DNA from: UBA7672 sp044224605
GTDB taxonomy: Bacteria > Pseudomonadota > Alphaproteobacteria > Caulobacterales > Hyphomonadaceae
Assembly: GCA_044224605.1 (NCBI GenBank)
Contig: JBGAKC010000018.1
Span: 26,298 to 90,297 of the forward strand
DNA: 64,000 nt
Direction of reading: 5' to 3'
The position numbers and the translations under genes are program-made. The notes beneath the pieces were generated by a model, which saw only the letters and a program-made list of their open reading frames with translations, had not been told where the DNA came from and ran no database searches. Of this stretch, positions 42,154 through 50,256 are shown piece by piece; within the stretch, counting starts at the first letter, position 1, and every line of letters begins with the position of its first letter.

Positions 42154-42726
42154 TCAGTCCTTGGCGCGTTCCACGTAAGAGCCGTCTTCGGTCGATACGA
42201 TGATGCGCGTGCCCGTTCCGATGTGCGGCGGGACCATCACGCGGATGCCGTTCGATAGTTTCGCCGGCTTGTACGAGCCCGAAGCTGTCTGGCCCTTCAC
42301 GACCGGCTCGGTCTCGGTGATCTCAAGCGTCACGCGCTGCGGAAGCTCGATCGAAACAGGCTTGCCGTCGAACATGAGGAGGTGAACTTCCATGTTCTCG
42401 CCGAGATAGGCAGCGCTGTCGCCCAGCATGTCTGCCGGAACCATGACCTGTTCGTAGTTGGTCGGGTTCATGAACACGTAGAGCTGGTCGTCCTTGTAGA
42501 GGTACTGGTGCTTCACCTCTTCGACGAAGGCGCGCTCGAGCTGGTCCGTCGTCTTGTAGGTCTCGACGACCTTCACGCCGTCCGAGATGCGACGCATGTC
42601 GATCGTGGCGGTCGGCGTGCCTTTGCCCGGGCGATAGGTTTCGGCTTTCAGGACGGTGTAGAGCTGTCCGTCCTCGCCCTCTAGAACATTGCCCTTGCGC
42701 ACGTCGCTGGCGATGACTTTGACCAC
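42154..42726 (-). CDS. efp: Elongation factor P
   Basis: A 190-residue translation factor that relieves stalling at polyproline. The three domains are visible: KVIASDVRKGNVLEGEDGQ, then the modification loop YRPGKGTPTA with the Lys that receives beta-lysine (Lys34 type), then the OB domains ending in VMVPPHIGTGTRIIVSTEDGSYVERA. It starts at a GTG (42726). Divergent epmA and nearby epmB give the enzymes for its modification. Confidence 0.96.
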   Translation of the reverse strand: MVKVIASDVRKGNVLEGEDGQLYTVLKAETYRPGKGTPTATIDMRRISDGVKVVETYKTTDQLERAFVEEVKHQYLYKDDQLYVFMNPTNYEQVMVPADMLGDSAAYLGENMEVHLLMFDGKPVSIELPQRVTLEITETEPVVKGQTASGSYKPAKLSNGIRVMVPPHIGTGTRIIVSTEDGSYVERAKD

Positions 42727-42816
42727 GGTAAGCCGCCTTTGTCTTTGGAGGAGCGGCGGAGTATGGCTCGGCCGCCGGGAACCTGTTGAAGCGGCGCGGT
42801 CATACAATGAGCCGCC

Positions 42817-43884
42817 GTGGCGGCCAAGCCCGGCTGTGTGCGGCCTTTGGAGCCTTGTTTGGTTAAGCCAACGCCTTGGTGGAGCAGGGATTCCCATGCC
42901 GACCGCCGGCCCTTCCTGGAGGGGCGGGGACGTATCCGGGATGGCGCGCGGGCGTGGTTCAGGGCGCAGGGCTTCACCGAGGTGGAGTGTGGGACGTTGC
43001 AGGTCTCACCCGGGAACGAGGCTCACCTGCATGGCTTTCGCGCCGATTGGGTGGGCGAGGATGGGACACGGCGGCCGCTCTACCTGCACACGTCGCCAGA
43101 GTTCGCGTCCAAGAAACTGCTCGCGGCCGGGGAAACGAAGATCTTCGACTACGCCCGTGTCTACCGGAATGGTGAGGCTGGGCCGCTGCATTCGTCCGAA
43201 TTCACCATGCTGGAATGGTATCGGGCAGGCGAACCCTATGACGCCGTGATGGCGGACTGTGTGGAGCTATGCCGGCTGGCGCTGCGCGAAATCGGGCGGG
43301 CGGCGTTGTCCTGGCGCGGCATGGAATGCGATCCGAACGCCGAGCCAGAGCGACTGACGCTGGTCGATGCGTTTGCGGTGCATGCCGGGATCGATCTTGA
43401 GGCCACGCTGGGCAAACGGGATGCGATGGCGCATGCGGTGCGGACGATCGGCATACGCGTGGTCAAAGATGACAGCTGGTCTGACCTGTTCAGCCGCGTT
43501 CTGGTCGAGCGCATCGAGCCGAAGCTGGGGCGAGGGCGTTTGACGCTGCTCTGCGAGTACCCATCGGAGGAGGCCGCTCTCGCCCGGCCTCTAACGCGAG
43601 ATGCCCGCTTTGCTGAGCGGTTTGAGCTTTATGCTTGTGGTGTGGAGCTGGCGAACGGGTTTGGAGAGCTGACAGACGCGGCCGAGCAGCGTCGCCGGTT
43701 CGAAGCCGAAATGGACGTGAAGCAGGCGACCTATGGCGAGCGCTATCCGCTGGATCAGGAGTTTCTTGCGGCTCTGGAACACATGCCGGCGGCCAGCGGC
43801 GTGGCGCTCGGCTTCGATAGGCTAGTGATGCTGGCTACAGGCGCGCGGCGGATCGCAGATGTACTCTGGACGCCGCCGGTTTAA
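42817..43884 (+). CDS. epmA: EF-P beta-lysine ligase
   Basis: A 355-residue class II lysyl-tRNA synthetase paralogue lacking the anticodon-binding domain. Motif 2 is YARVYRNGEAGPLHSSEFTMLEWYRAG in pieces, and motif 3 is GVALGFDRLVMLATGAR. It would attach (R)-beta-lysine to the EF-P Lys. It is divergent from efp, 90 bp away. The GTG at 42817 is the first start; the true start may be up to about 30 codons later because relatives begin near DRRPFLEGRGRI. Confidence 0.93.
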   Translation: MAAKPGCVRPLEPCLVKPTPWWSRDSHADRRPFLEGRGRIRDGARAWFRAQGFTEVECGTLQVSPGNEAHLHGFRADWVGEDGTRRPLYLHTSPEFASKKLLAAGETKIFDYARVYRNGEAGPLHSSEFTMLEWYRAGEPYDAVMADCVELCRLALREIGRAALSWRGMECDPNAEPERLTLVDAFAVHAGIDLEATLGKRDAMAHAVRTIGIRVVKDDSWSDLFSRVLVERIEPKLGRGRLTLLCEYPSEEAALARPLTRDARFAERFELYACGVELANGFGELTDAAEQRRRFEAEMDVKQATYGERYPLDQEFLAALEHMPAASGVALGFDRLVMLATGARRIADVLWTPPV

Positions 43885-43914
43885 GTCATGAGCAGAGCGA
43901 CAACAGGAGCGACC

Positions 43915-44358
43915 ATGAAACGCATCATCGCCGCAGGTTTCGCCGCCTTGTTGATTGGCGGAAGTTCGCTGGGCATCAGCGGTTGCGCCTCGATGCCGGA
44001 ACCCTGCACGTCTGAGTGGGTCCACTGGAAGACCGAGCGTTTCATCGGCGAGTTCGTGCGCGACCACGAGAAGCAGTTCGGTGACGCCCGCAACGCCTCG
44101 GCCTTGTTCGCGAAGGCCGGCGCGGGTGACGCCTCCAGCGGCATCCCGACTCTGATCCTGACGGCCGCTGGCGTGATCACGTTGGCGACCGACTTCATGT
44201 CCGACCTCTGGCCGGAAGTCAGCGATGCCCTGTCCCAGTGCGACACCGCTCCACGCGCGGCTCAGGTGTTCGCCAGCATCCTGCGGGAACAGGGTGTGGA
44301 CGAACGGGCGGCCCAGGCAGTCGACGAACTGGGCCTGCTGCTGGACAGACGTAACTAA
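43915..44358 (+). CDS. Hypothetical lipoprotein between epmA and epmB
   Basis: A 147-residue lipoprotein with lipobox LGISGC; mature Cys residues also occur in EPCTSEW and LSQCDTAP. The body is helical with one long weakly hydrophobic stretch (GIPTLILTAAGVITLATDF). The ATG at 43915 is preferred for the CAGGAG ribosome site. It lies 30 bp after epmA. No role in EF-P modification is suggested by its sequence. Confidence 0.75.
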   Translation: MKRIIAAGFAALLIGGSSLGISGCASMPEPCTSEWVHWKTERFIGEFVRDHEKQFGDARNASALFAKAGAGDASSGIPTLILTAAGVITLATDFMSDLWPEVSDALSQCDTAPRAAQVFASILREQGVDERAAQAVDELGLLLDRRN

Positions 44359-44391
44359 GCCGGGATAGAGGCGCGCAGCCCCGAGGCCAGT

Positions 44392-45450
44392 TTGACCCGT
44401 CTCATTCACCTTTCGCCCAGCGCAAGAACCATGCGCACCGCCGACGATCTCGTTGCGGCCGGACTGGTGCATGATGCTGGGGAGCTTGCAGAGGTGACGG
44501 CGGCCTATGCAACGTCGATCACGCCTTCGCTGGCTGACTTGATCGAGCGGGCCGATCCGGCGGACCCGATTGCTCGGCAGTTCGTGCCGTCGCGAGCCGA
44601 ACTGGATGTGCGGCCGGAAGAACTGCCTGATCCGATCGGCGACAAGACCCACGAGCCGGTGGAAGGGATCGTCCATCGCTACCCGGATCGCGTGCTGCTG
44701 AAGGCCGTGTCGGTCTGTCCGGTCTATTGCCGCTTCTGCTTCCGGCGCGAGATGGTCGGACCGGAGAAGGACGGGAACCTGTCGCCGGCCGAAGTCGAAG
44801 CGGCGCTTGCCTATATCCGCGCTCACGCGGAAATCTGGGAAGTCATCGTGACGGGCGGCGATCCGTTCATGCTGTCAGCGCGGCGCGCGGCAGCGCTGAC
44901 ACGGAAGCTGGAGGCGATCCCGCATGTGAAAGTGATCCGCTGGCATACGCGGATGCCGGTCGCTGATCCCGACCGCATCACGGACGAGTTCACTGCCGCG
45001 ATCTGCAGCTCGTCGAAGGCGGTCTATGTCGCCGTGCACTGCAACCATCCGCGCGAGCTGACGCCTGCCGCGCGTGCGGCGTGTGCGCGGATGATCGATG
45101 CGGGGATCCCGCTGCTCAGCCAGTCCGTCCTCCTGAAGGACGTGAACGACAACATTGACACGCTCGAGCAGCTGATGCGCGGCCTCGTCGAGGCGCGGAT
45201 CCGGCCCTATTACCTGCATCATGCCGATCTGGCGCCGGGGACATCGCATTTCCGTACGACGGTGGAGCAGGGACAGGCGCTGGTGCGCGAGCTGCGCGAC
45301 CGCGTATCGGGCCTCGCGCAACCTCACTATGTGATCGACATTCCGGGCGGTGTGTCGAAGGCGCTTGCCACTCCCGCGGACGTCGAGACCGAGGATGGCC
45401 GCATCCGCCTACGTGGTCGCGATGGCGGCTGGCGGGGTTACCAGGACTAA
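44392..45450 (+). CDS. epmB: EF-P (R)-beta-lysine synthase, lysine 2,3-aminomutase-like radical SAM enzyme
   Basis: A 352-residue radical-SAM protein. The iron-sulfur motif is CPVYCRFCFRREMVG (C-x3-C-x2-C), followed by VIVTGGDPFMLSARRAAAL. HCNHPRELTPAARAA and LSQSVLLKDVNDNIDTL match the PLP/aminomutase core, with YVIDIPGGVSKALATPAD near the end carrying the PLP Lys. It converts lysine to (R)-beta-lysine for EpmA. The start is a TTG at 44392. The third enzyme, EpmC, is not seen. Confidence 0.94.
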   Translation: MTRLIHLSPSARTMRTADDLVAAGLVHDAGELAEVTAAYATSITPSLADLIERADPADPIARQFVPSRAELDVRPEELPDPIGDKTHEPVEGIVHRYPDRVLLKAVSVCPVYCRFCFRREMVGPEKDGNLSPAEVEAALAYIRAHAEIWEVIVTGGDPFMLSARRAAALTRKLEAIPHVKVIRWHTRMPVADPDRITDEFTAAICSSSKAVYVAVHCNHPRELTPAARAACARMIDAGIPLLSQSVLLKDVNDNIDTLEQLMRGLVEARIRPYYLHHADLAPGTSHFRTTVEQGQALVRELRDRVSGLAQPHYVIDIPGGVSKALATPADVETEDGRIRLRGRDGGWRGYQD

Positions 45451-45501
45451 TTATCCGACAAATTGGGCGCCAATCCGGCCTCATTGCCGGGCGCTGCGGT
45501 A

Positions 45502-45542
45502 TGAAACAAAAGTAGACACAAGTATTGCAATGAGACAAAAGT
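45502..45542. promoter_or_regulatory. Direct repeats upstream of the SnoaL-like/TetR genes
   Basis: TGAAACAAAAGT at 45502-45513 and TGAGACAAAAGT at 45531-45542 are 11/12 identical and spaced 29 bp apart, in an otherwise AT-rich leader 40 bp upstream of the start codon. A third related ACACAAGT lies between them. They may be operator sites for the downstream TetR protein. Confidence 0.5.
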
Positions 45543-45583
45543 CGCATTAAGTGTTGTGGCATCCGCTGCACAGGAGACACATA

Positions 45584-46003
45584 ATGGCGCTGACACGCAG
45601 ACAGATGGACCAGAAGATGGACGAGCATTTCGGCTTCGAAGCCGACGACAATGTCGATGGTGTGCTCGCCACGCTCGACCGCAATGTCGAACACGACATC
45701 GTCGGCTACCCGACCGGCCCGACCCACGGGCGCGACGCCGCACGCGGGTTCTACGAAAATCTCTTCGCCGATCTATCGGATTCGAAGTTCGAGACCATTC
45801 GCCGGTATTACGGCGAAGATTTCATGGTCGATGAATCGCAATGGAGCGGGAAGGCGCCAGGCCGTCCGTTCGGACTCGAAGGGCGCAACCGTCCGCTGGC
45901 CTTCCGTCTCCTGCACGTCGTTGAGTTTACACCGGCCGGCGAGATCAGGCGCGAGAATGTCTGGATCGATCTCGCGGCGATCCTGCAGCAACTGCCCCAG
46001 TAG
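45584..46003 (+). CDS. SnoaL-like (NTF2-fold) protein
   Basis: A 139-residue protein with the cone-shaped NTF2/SnoaL pattern: MDEHFGFEADDNVDGVLAT, then HDIVGYPTGPTHGRDAARGFYE, then FRLLHVVEFTPAGEIRRENVW. It starts at ATG 45584 after AGGAG. It is followed eight bases later by a TetR regulator, so the two are likely one unit. Ligand or catalytic role unknown. Confidence 0.85.
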   Translation: MALTRRQMDQKMDEHFGFEADDNVDGVLATLDRNVEHDIVGYPTGPTHGRDAARGFYENLFADLSDSKFETIRRYYGEDFMVDESQWSGKAPGRPFGLEGRNRPLAFRLLHVVEFTPAGEIRRENVWIDLAAILQQLPQ

Positions 46004-46011
46004 AGTTTTCC

Positions 46012-46608
46012 ATGGCCGACACCGCCGGACGTCCCAACCAGCGCCGCAGGACCCGCAAGGACCTGCTCGACGCCGCCACACGCCTGATGCGTCAGGGCCG
46101 CAAGCCCTCGCTCGAGGATGTGGCGGAAGAAGCTCTGGTCTCGCGGGCGACGGCGTACCGGTATTTCCCGTCGATCGACGCCCTGCTTGTCGAGGCGGCG
46201 CTCGATGTGGCGATACCGAGTGCGGAAGACGTCCTGCGCGGCGCTCCGCCCAATGACGCGATCGCCCGCATCGACAGGGTCGATGCGGCGTTCGAAGCGA
46301 TGATGCTCGCCAACGAACCCGGTCTCCGGATGATGTTGGCCCAATCCCTCCAGCGCAGCCTCGTGGAAGAGGGAGGCAAACTTCCCAGGCGGCAAAACCG
46401 CAGATCGCCGCTCATCGAGGCTGCGCTGGCTTCTTCGAAGAAGGAATTCGGCGCGGCGCACTATCAGTTACTGACCCGCGCGCTCGCCCTGGTGATCGGC
46501 ACCGAAGCGATGGTGGTCTTCAAGGATGTGTTGCAGGTGTCGGACGGAGAGGCGCGCAAGGTGCGCCGCTGGGCGATCAGGGCGCTGGTCGAGGCTGCGA
46601 GGAAATAG
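46012..46608 (+). CDS. TetR family transcriptional regulator
   Basis: A 198-residue regulator: RRRTRKDLLDAATRLMRQGRKPSLEDVAEEALVSRATAYRYFPS in pieces gives the TetR HTH with the AYRYF recognition motif. The C-terminal half is helical and would bind an unknown effector. It likely controls itself and the SnoaL-like gene through the direct repeats upstream. Confidence 0.92.
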   Translation: MADTAGRPNQRRRTRKDLLDAATRLMRQGRKPSLEDVAEEALVSRATAYRYFPSIDALLVEAALDVAIPSAEDVLRGAPPNDAIARIDRVDAAFEAMMLANEPGLRMMLAQSLQRSLVEEGGKLPRRQNRRSPLIEAALASSKKEFGAAHYQLLTRALALVIGTEAMVVFKDVLQVSDGEARKVRRWAIRALVEAARK

Positions 46609-46611
46609 CCA

Positions 46612-46869
46612 TCAGGCGTGCGGCGGGCGTTGGCCTTTCACAGGTCCCGTCACGCATTCCATGCTCATGAGGCTCAGCCATTCGCGGCCTTCGACTTCCA
46701 TGCTGTCATAAAGGAAGACGCAGTTCACGAAGGCGACGTTCTCGAAGGCATCCAACCGGACGGATGGGCCGCCGACCACTGCGCAGCCGATGAGTTCGAC
46801 CGCAGGCCAGTTCGCGTGGTCCTCAACCTTCACCAGTCTTCCGGCGATCCGGCCTGTTAGCATCAACAT
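46612..46869 (-). CDS. Hypothetical protein
   Basis: An 85-residue protein read from ATG 46869, preceded by AAAGGGAGC. The strand-rich sequence (VELIGCAVVGGPSVRLDAF, then ENVAFVNCVFLYDSM) suggests a small beta protein. It ends three bases from the TetR gene, convergent. No family recognised. Confidence 0.5.
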   Translation of the reverse strand: MLMLTGRIAGRLVKVEDHANWPAVELIGCAVVGGPSVRLDAFENVAFVNCVFLYDSMEVEGREWLSLMSMECVTGPVKGQRPPHA

Positions 46870-47089
46870 GGTGCTGCTCCCTTTGCGCGGAGATCAACGC
46901 ACGGGCGCGCCACGCGGTTCGTGGCAGAATTTACGCACACAAAGGCATGAAATCGGGAACTCGATCCCACGCTGCGCTTTGTGTGACGAGCCGCGCGCGT
47001 GTCGGAAGCGCGCGTCTTTCTGTTGCCGCTATCTCGCCGCTTGCAGCGCATGTCCCCACCAAACGAGGCCATCGAAAAGCGCGGTGCGC
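46870..47089. other. Intergenic stretch with no supported gene
   Basis: Several overlapping short open frames cross this 220-bp stretch, but none shows a protein-like composition, a family motif or a ribosome site. It separates the small genes around it. Confidence 0.4.
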
Positions 47090-47236
47090 GTGGACTACGA
47101 GCTTACGAAGCTCAGTCATTCGCTGCAGGACGCTATCCGCGTGCTGGGTGGGTGGGCTTTCGAAAACCAGGCTGCGATGGAGGCCGCGCGGAAGAAGTAC
47201 GACGCGCGCGGCGACCGGATGCAGGCTGCAGAATAG
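47090..47236 (+). CDS. Candidate 48-residue helical peptide
   Basis: From GTG 47090 (or 47084) the frame reads VDYELTKLSHSLQDAIRVLGG, then WAFENQAAMEAARKKYDARGD and a short end. The composition is that of a soluble amphipathic helix pair, unlike the neighbouring noise. There is no strong ribosome site, and the frame is open further upstream without protein-like sequence. Weak support. Confidence 0.35.
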   Translation: MDYELTKLSHSLQDAIRVLGGWAFENQAAMEAARKKYDARGDRMQAAE

Positions 47237-47245
47237 TGTCGTCGG

Positions 47246-47554
47246 CTAGAAGCGCCGCACCCAGCGGACGCTCAGCTCTTCCTTGAGGGCGAAGCGGCGC
47301 AGGTGTCGCTCGACTAGGTCCTCCACTGTGCGGAGCAGGGTGTCGTCCGCAGCAGCACATTCGATAACGAGCGCGGTTTCATTCGTGGCGTCGAGGTCGC
47401 AAACTCCGCCGGTGAATTCGATCTTCCCACGATTGTCGGCGAAAGACGCTGGCGCCTTGTGCGCGAAGTGCTTGCAGAGTTGGATCAGGTGCCCGCGCGC
47501 TTTTGGCGTCTCGATGCGGGCCAGAGAGGAAATGCCAGTCAGCGTATCAGCCAT
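47246..47554 (-). CDS. DUF2218 family protein
   Basis: A 102-residue protein with the DUF2218 pattern: ETPKARGHLIQLCKHFAHKAP, then GKIEFTGGVCDLDA, then VIECAAADDTLLRTVEDLVERHL in pieces. DUF2218 genes often accompany siderophore-interacting or iron-uptake genes. It overlaps the PadR regulator by one base (TGATG), so they are translated together when the regulator frame is intact. Confidence 0.88.
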   Translation of the reverse strand: MADTLTGISSLARIETPKARGHLIQLCKHFAHKAPASFADNRGKIEFTGGVCDLDATNETALVIECAAADDTLLRTVEDLVERHLRRFALKEELSVRWVRRF

Positions 47555-48133
47555 CAGAGTTTTTCCACTTTGGCGGCCGCCTGGTCGATCACGGCTGCGA
47601 TCGCGTCGGCCTGCTCATCGCTGATCGGTCCGTTCGTCATACGCAGGCGCAGGGCCATCTTCAGGTTTCCCATGGCGCGGATGATCGCGAGCGAGCGCCC
47701 GTTCCGGCCGCCGCTGGCTTCCGCCATCTTGCTGACCAGCGCATCGAGTGTCGCGCGGTTTGCGTCCAGGAAGGCGCGGCCTTCATCGGTGATTTCGTAG
47801 AGCTTCTTCGAGCCTTCGGCCGTCGCGGTGACGTAGCCGAGTTCTTCCAGCAGGGTGAGGGTGGGGTAGATCACACCCGGGCTGGGACTGTACGCGCCAC
47901 CGACGCTTTCCTCGATCGCCTTGATGATGTCGTAGCCGTGCCGGGGCTTCTCGCTTCTCGGCGATCAGGTGAAGGATCACCAGCCGCAGGTCGCCATGGG
48001 CGAAGAACCGCCCCAAGGCATGCCGCCCGCCGCCGCCATGGCCGCGCCGGCCCTCGAACGCCTCGTCCATTCCGCGACCGCGCCGCATGAACCGGTGGCC
48101 GTGTCCCCATCCGTGTGAGTGTCTGTGATGCAT
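47554..48133 (-). pseudogene. YqjI-like PadR family regulator interrupted by a frameshift
   Basis: The N-terminal part (ATG 48133) is His/Gly/Arg-rich (MHHRHSHGWGHGHRFMRRGR) and continues HALGRFFAHGDLRLVILHLIAEK. The next expected PadR block, PRHGYDIIKAIEESVGGAYSPSPG, is present but in another frame, and the rest (IYPTLTLLEELGYVTAT and on to VIDQAAAKVEKL) follows to the stop. The break is exactly a 7-bp tandem duplication at 47946-47959; removing one copy restores a continuous protein. The architecture matches E. coli YqjI, a nickel-responsive PadR repressor of an iron reductase gene. Phase variation is possible. Confidence 0.87.
47946..47959. repeat. 7-bp tandem duplication (GCTTCTC x2) that shifts the PadR frame
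   Basis: GCTTCTC at 47946-47952 is repeated at 47953-47959. Each copy is 7 bp, so a second copy shifts the minus-strand frame by one. Confidence 0.85.
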
Positions 48134-48150
48134 TTATCTTGTCTCCATTC

Positions 48151-48180
48151 CGATATATCGAACGGATTAGATATATCGAA
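48151..48180. promoter_or_regulatory. Paired palindromic operator upstream of the PadR gene
   Basis: CGATATATCG (perfect 10-bp palindrome, 48151-48160) and a second GATATATC (48170-48177) lie 18 bp apart, each followed by GAA. They sit 18-47 bp upstream of the PadR start, in the position of a self-regulated operator, and lie between this gene and the divergent dusA. Confidence 0.7.
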
Positions 48181-48263
48181 ATACAGTCGGATTCAAGACC
48201 CGAGGGATTTTCGCGCCCCGGAATTTGCGCGGGGACCGGCCTTGGGGCAGAGATCCGGCCGAC

Positions 48264-49259
48264 ATGAGCCTCAACCGCCGCTTCTCCGTAGCGCCGATGA
48301 TGGATTGGACCGACCGGAACTGCCGGGCGTTCCATCGCCACCTATCGCGCCATGCGTTGCTCTACACGGAGATGGTCACCGCCGATGCTGTGATCCACGG
48401 CCAGCGTGAGCGGTTGCTGGGCTTTGACGAGATCGAGCAGCCCGTCGCATTGCAACTCGGCGGGTCGGAGCCTGAGAAGCTGGCCGAGGCCGCGCGTATT
48501 GGCGCCGCGTTCGGCTATCGCGAGATCAATCTCAATGTTGGTTGCCCGTCAGAGCGCGTGCAGTCGGGCGCGTTCGGCGCCTGCTTGATGCGCGAGCCGG
48601 ATCTCGTGGCTGACTGCCTTTCAGCCATGCGTGAGGCTGTCTCAATCCCGGTGACGGTAAAGCATCGCCTCGGCGTTGATGACGACGTTCCGCGTGATCG
48701 CCTGTTCTCGTTCGTGGAGACGCAGGCGAAGGCTGGCACGGCCACTTTCATCGTCCATGCTCGCAAGGCATGGCTCAAGGGGCTAAGCCCGAAAGAGAAC
48801 CGCGAGATTCCCGCGCTCGACTACGATATCGTCGCCGAGCTCAAGCGGACGCATCCGCAGCTGGAGATCATCCTCAACGGCGGTCTCGCCGATCTTGACG
48901 TGGCGTCACGCGAGCTTGCGCGCGTCGATGGCGTCATGCTCGGCCGCGCCGCGTATCATGAACCAGCATTGCTGCTTCAAGTCGATCACCGTGTCTTTGG
49001 CGATGCCTCTGCGCCGCTCCTGGCAGATAAGGCCGCGCTCGACTTCCGTCCGTGGATCATCGGCCGCCTGCAGGAAGGCGCTGTACTCCATTCCATCACG
49101 CGCCACATGCTCGGCCTGTTCACGGGCAGGCCGGGCGCCCGGCAATGGCGGCGTATCCTCTCGGAGAAGGCGCCCGGCGCGCGAGGGGCGCAATCGATCG
49201 CGATCTTCGACGAGGCGCTGGCGGCTGTTCGCCCGCGCGAAGCGGCCGCCGTCGAATAG
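48264..49259 (+). CDS. dusA: tRNA-dihydrouridine synthase A
   Basis: A 331-residue flavoenzyme that reduces uridine 20/20a in tRNA. Marks are RRFSVAPMMDWTDRNCRAFHR, LQLGGSEPEKLAEAA, INLNVGCPSERVQSGAFGACLM with the catalytic Cys, and IILNGGL with GVMLGRAAYHEP. The GAFGACLM form identifies the DusA branch. ATG 48264 is chosen because it matches the family start; the frame is open back to 48225. Confidence 0.95.
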   Translation: MSLNRRFSVAPMMDWTDRNCRAFHRHLSRHALLYTEMVTADAVIHGQRERLLGFDEIEQPVALQLGGSEPEKLAEAARIGAAFGYREINLNVGCPSERVQSGAFGACLMREPDLVADCLSAMREAVSIPVTVKHRLGVDDDVPRDRLFSFVETQAKAGTATFIVHARKAWLKGLSPKENREIPALDYDIVAELKRTHPQLEIILNGGLADLDVASRELARVDGVMLGRAAYHEPALLLQVDHRVFGDASAPLLADKAALDFRPWIIGRLQEGAVLHSITRHMLGLFTGRPGARQWRRILSEKAPGARGAQSIAIFDEALAAVRPREAAAVE

Positions 49260-49811
49260 CTATTCGATGATAATCGCCGCGGGAGTCACATCCCAACGGT
49301 CGAGACGGTTGAGGAAGCTCATGCCGAGCAGCGAATGCTCGAGGCCTTCCTCAATGATGACGGCCGAGACGTTTTTCACGGTCACGCCGTCGATGGTTAT
49401 CTCGTCAATCGTCGCCGTCGCTGCCTGGACGCGGCCGGCGGCCGTGCGCACTTCGGCGTTGCGCTGAAGGTTGTCGACGTTGATGCCGATACGCCGCGCA
49501 TCGCGCTTGGTCAGCGCTACGAGGCTGGCGCCCGTGTCGACCAGGAACTTCACCGGCATCTTGTTGACGCGTGCGGTGGCCCAGTAGTGGCCATCGCCTT
49601 CCTTGCGCAGCGACGCGGTGCGAATCTGATGCGAGGTGATATTCGGCGACGCGATCGCTGTCTCGGCTTCTTCCGCGAGGGCTGGGTTCGCATCCACGCG
49701 CGGCGTCATGGTGTCCCGCAGGGCCACCAGTCCGAGCGCCGCTGCGCCAAACAGCGCAAGGGCAGGAAGAAGCGCCTTCCTCACAGAAACCGACTCCCCA
49801 AGGGACGTCAC
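49260..49811 (-). CDS. Retropepsin-like aspartic protease (clan AA, TIGR02281-like)
   Basis: A 183-residue single-domain aspartic protease with one N-terminal membrane anchor (KALLPALALFGAAALGLVAL). The active-site motif is FLVDTGASLVALT, with the later HSLLGMSFLNRLDRWDV typical of the family. As retropepsins do, it should act as a dimer in the periplasm. Substrate unknown. It ends directly against dusA, convergent. Confidence 0.9.
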   Translation of the reverse strand: MTSLGESVSVRKALLPALALFGAAALGLVALRDTMTPRVDANPALAEEAETAIASPNITSHQIRTASLRKEGDGHYWATARVNKMPVKFLVDTGASLVALTKRDARRIGINVDNLQRNAEVRTAAGRVQAATATIDEITIDGVTVKNVSAVIIEEGLEHSLLGMSFLNRLDRWDVTPAAIIIE

Positions 49812-49878
49812 GCGTTTGCGTGTCCTAGCAGATAATCAGCTAGCAAAGAACAAACGGACAGCAGGCCCGTTCCGCGCT

Positions 49879-50070
49879 TCAGCGCTTCCCGGCTGCTTTC
49901 AGCGATTCGATACGCGCCGGTAGCAAGGCCAAGACCTGATCCCGCTCCACATCTGTAAATCTAGCCCAACGGGCGATTTCCCCAAGGGTTCGGCCGCATC
50001 CGAGGCAGTTTCCGCTCTGCCCATCGACGACGCAGACCTTTACGCAAGGGGTTTTTATGGGCGTGTGCAT
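49879..50070 (-). CDS. DUF1289 small iron-sulfur/zinc protein
   Basis: A 63-residue protein with four Cys in C-x3-C and C-x2-C (TPCVKVCVVDGQSGNCLGCG, residues 8-25 region), the defining pattern of DUF1289, followed by the helix IARWARFTDVERDQVLALL. Function unknown. Confidence 0.9.
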   Translation of the reverse strand: MHTPIKTPCVKVCVVDGQSGNCLGCGRTLGEIARWARFTDVERDQVLALLPARIESLKAAGKR

Positions 50071-50256
50071 AATGCTTATCTTACAGCCTTTTCAGGGCAG
50101 GTAGCACCCTGACGTTGCGGCAATGCGACCTCGCGTCCATCGGCAAAACCGCTTGACGTACCTGACGTAAACTAGAGCATGGGCGCTAAAATGACATGGC
50201 GTAACCAACCTTACGCTACGTAACTCGACCGGCCCTGCCGGCGTCAGGAGGCGATC

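Noticed and set aside
46790..47236. Full-length 148-codon plus-strand frame
   Set aside because: Its first 95 codons are not protein-like and overlap the better supported minus-strand gene; only the last 48 codons look plausible, and these are listed separately with low confidence.
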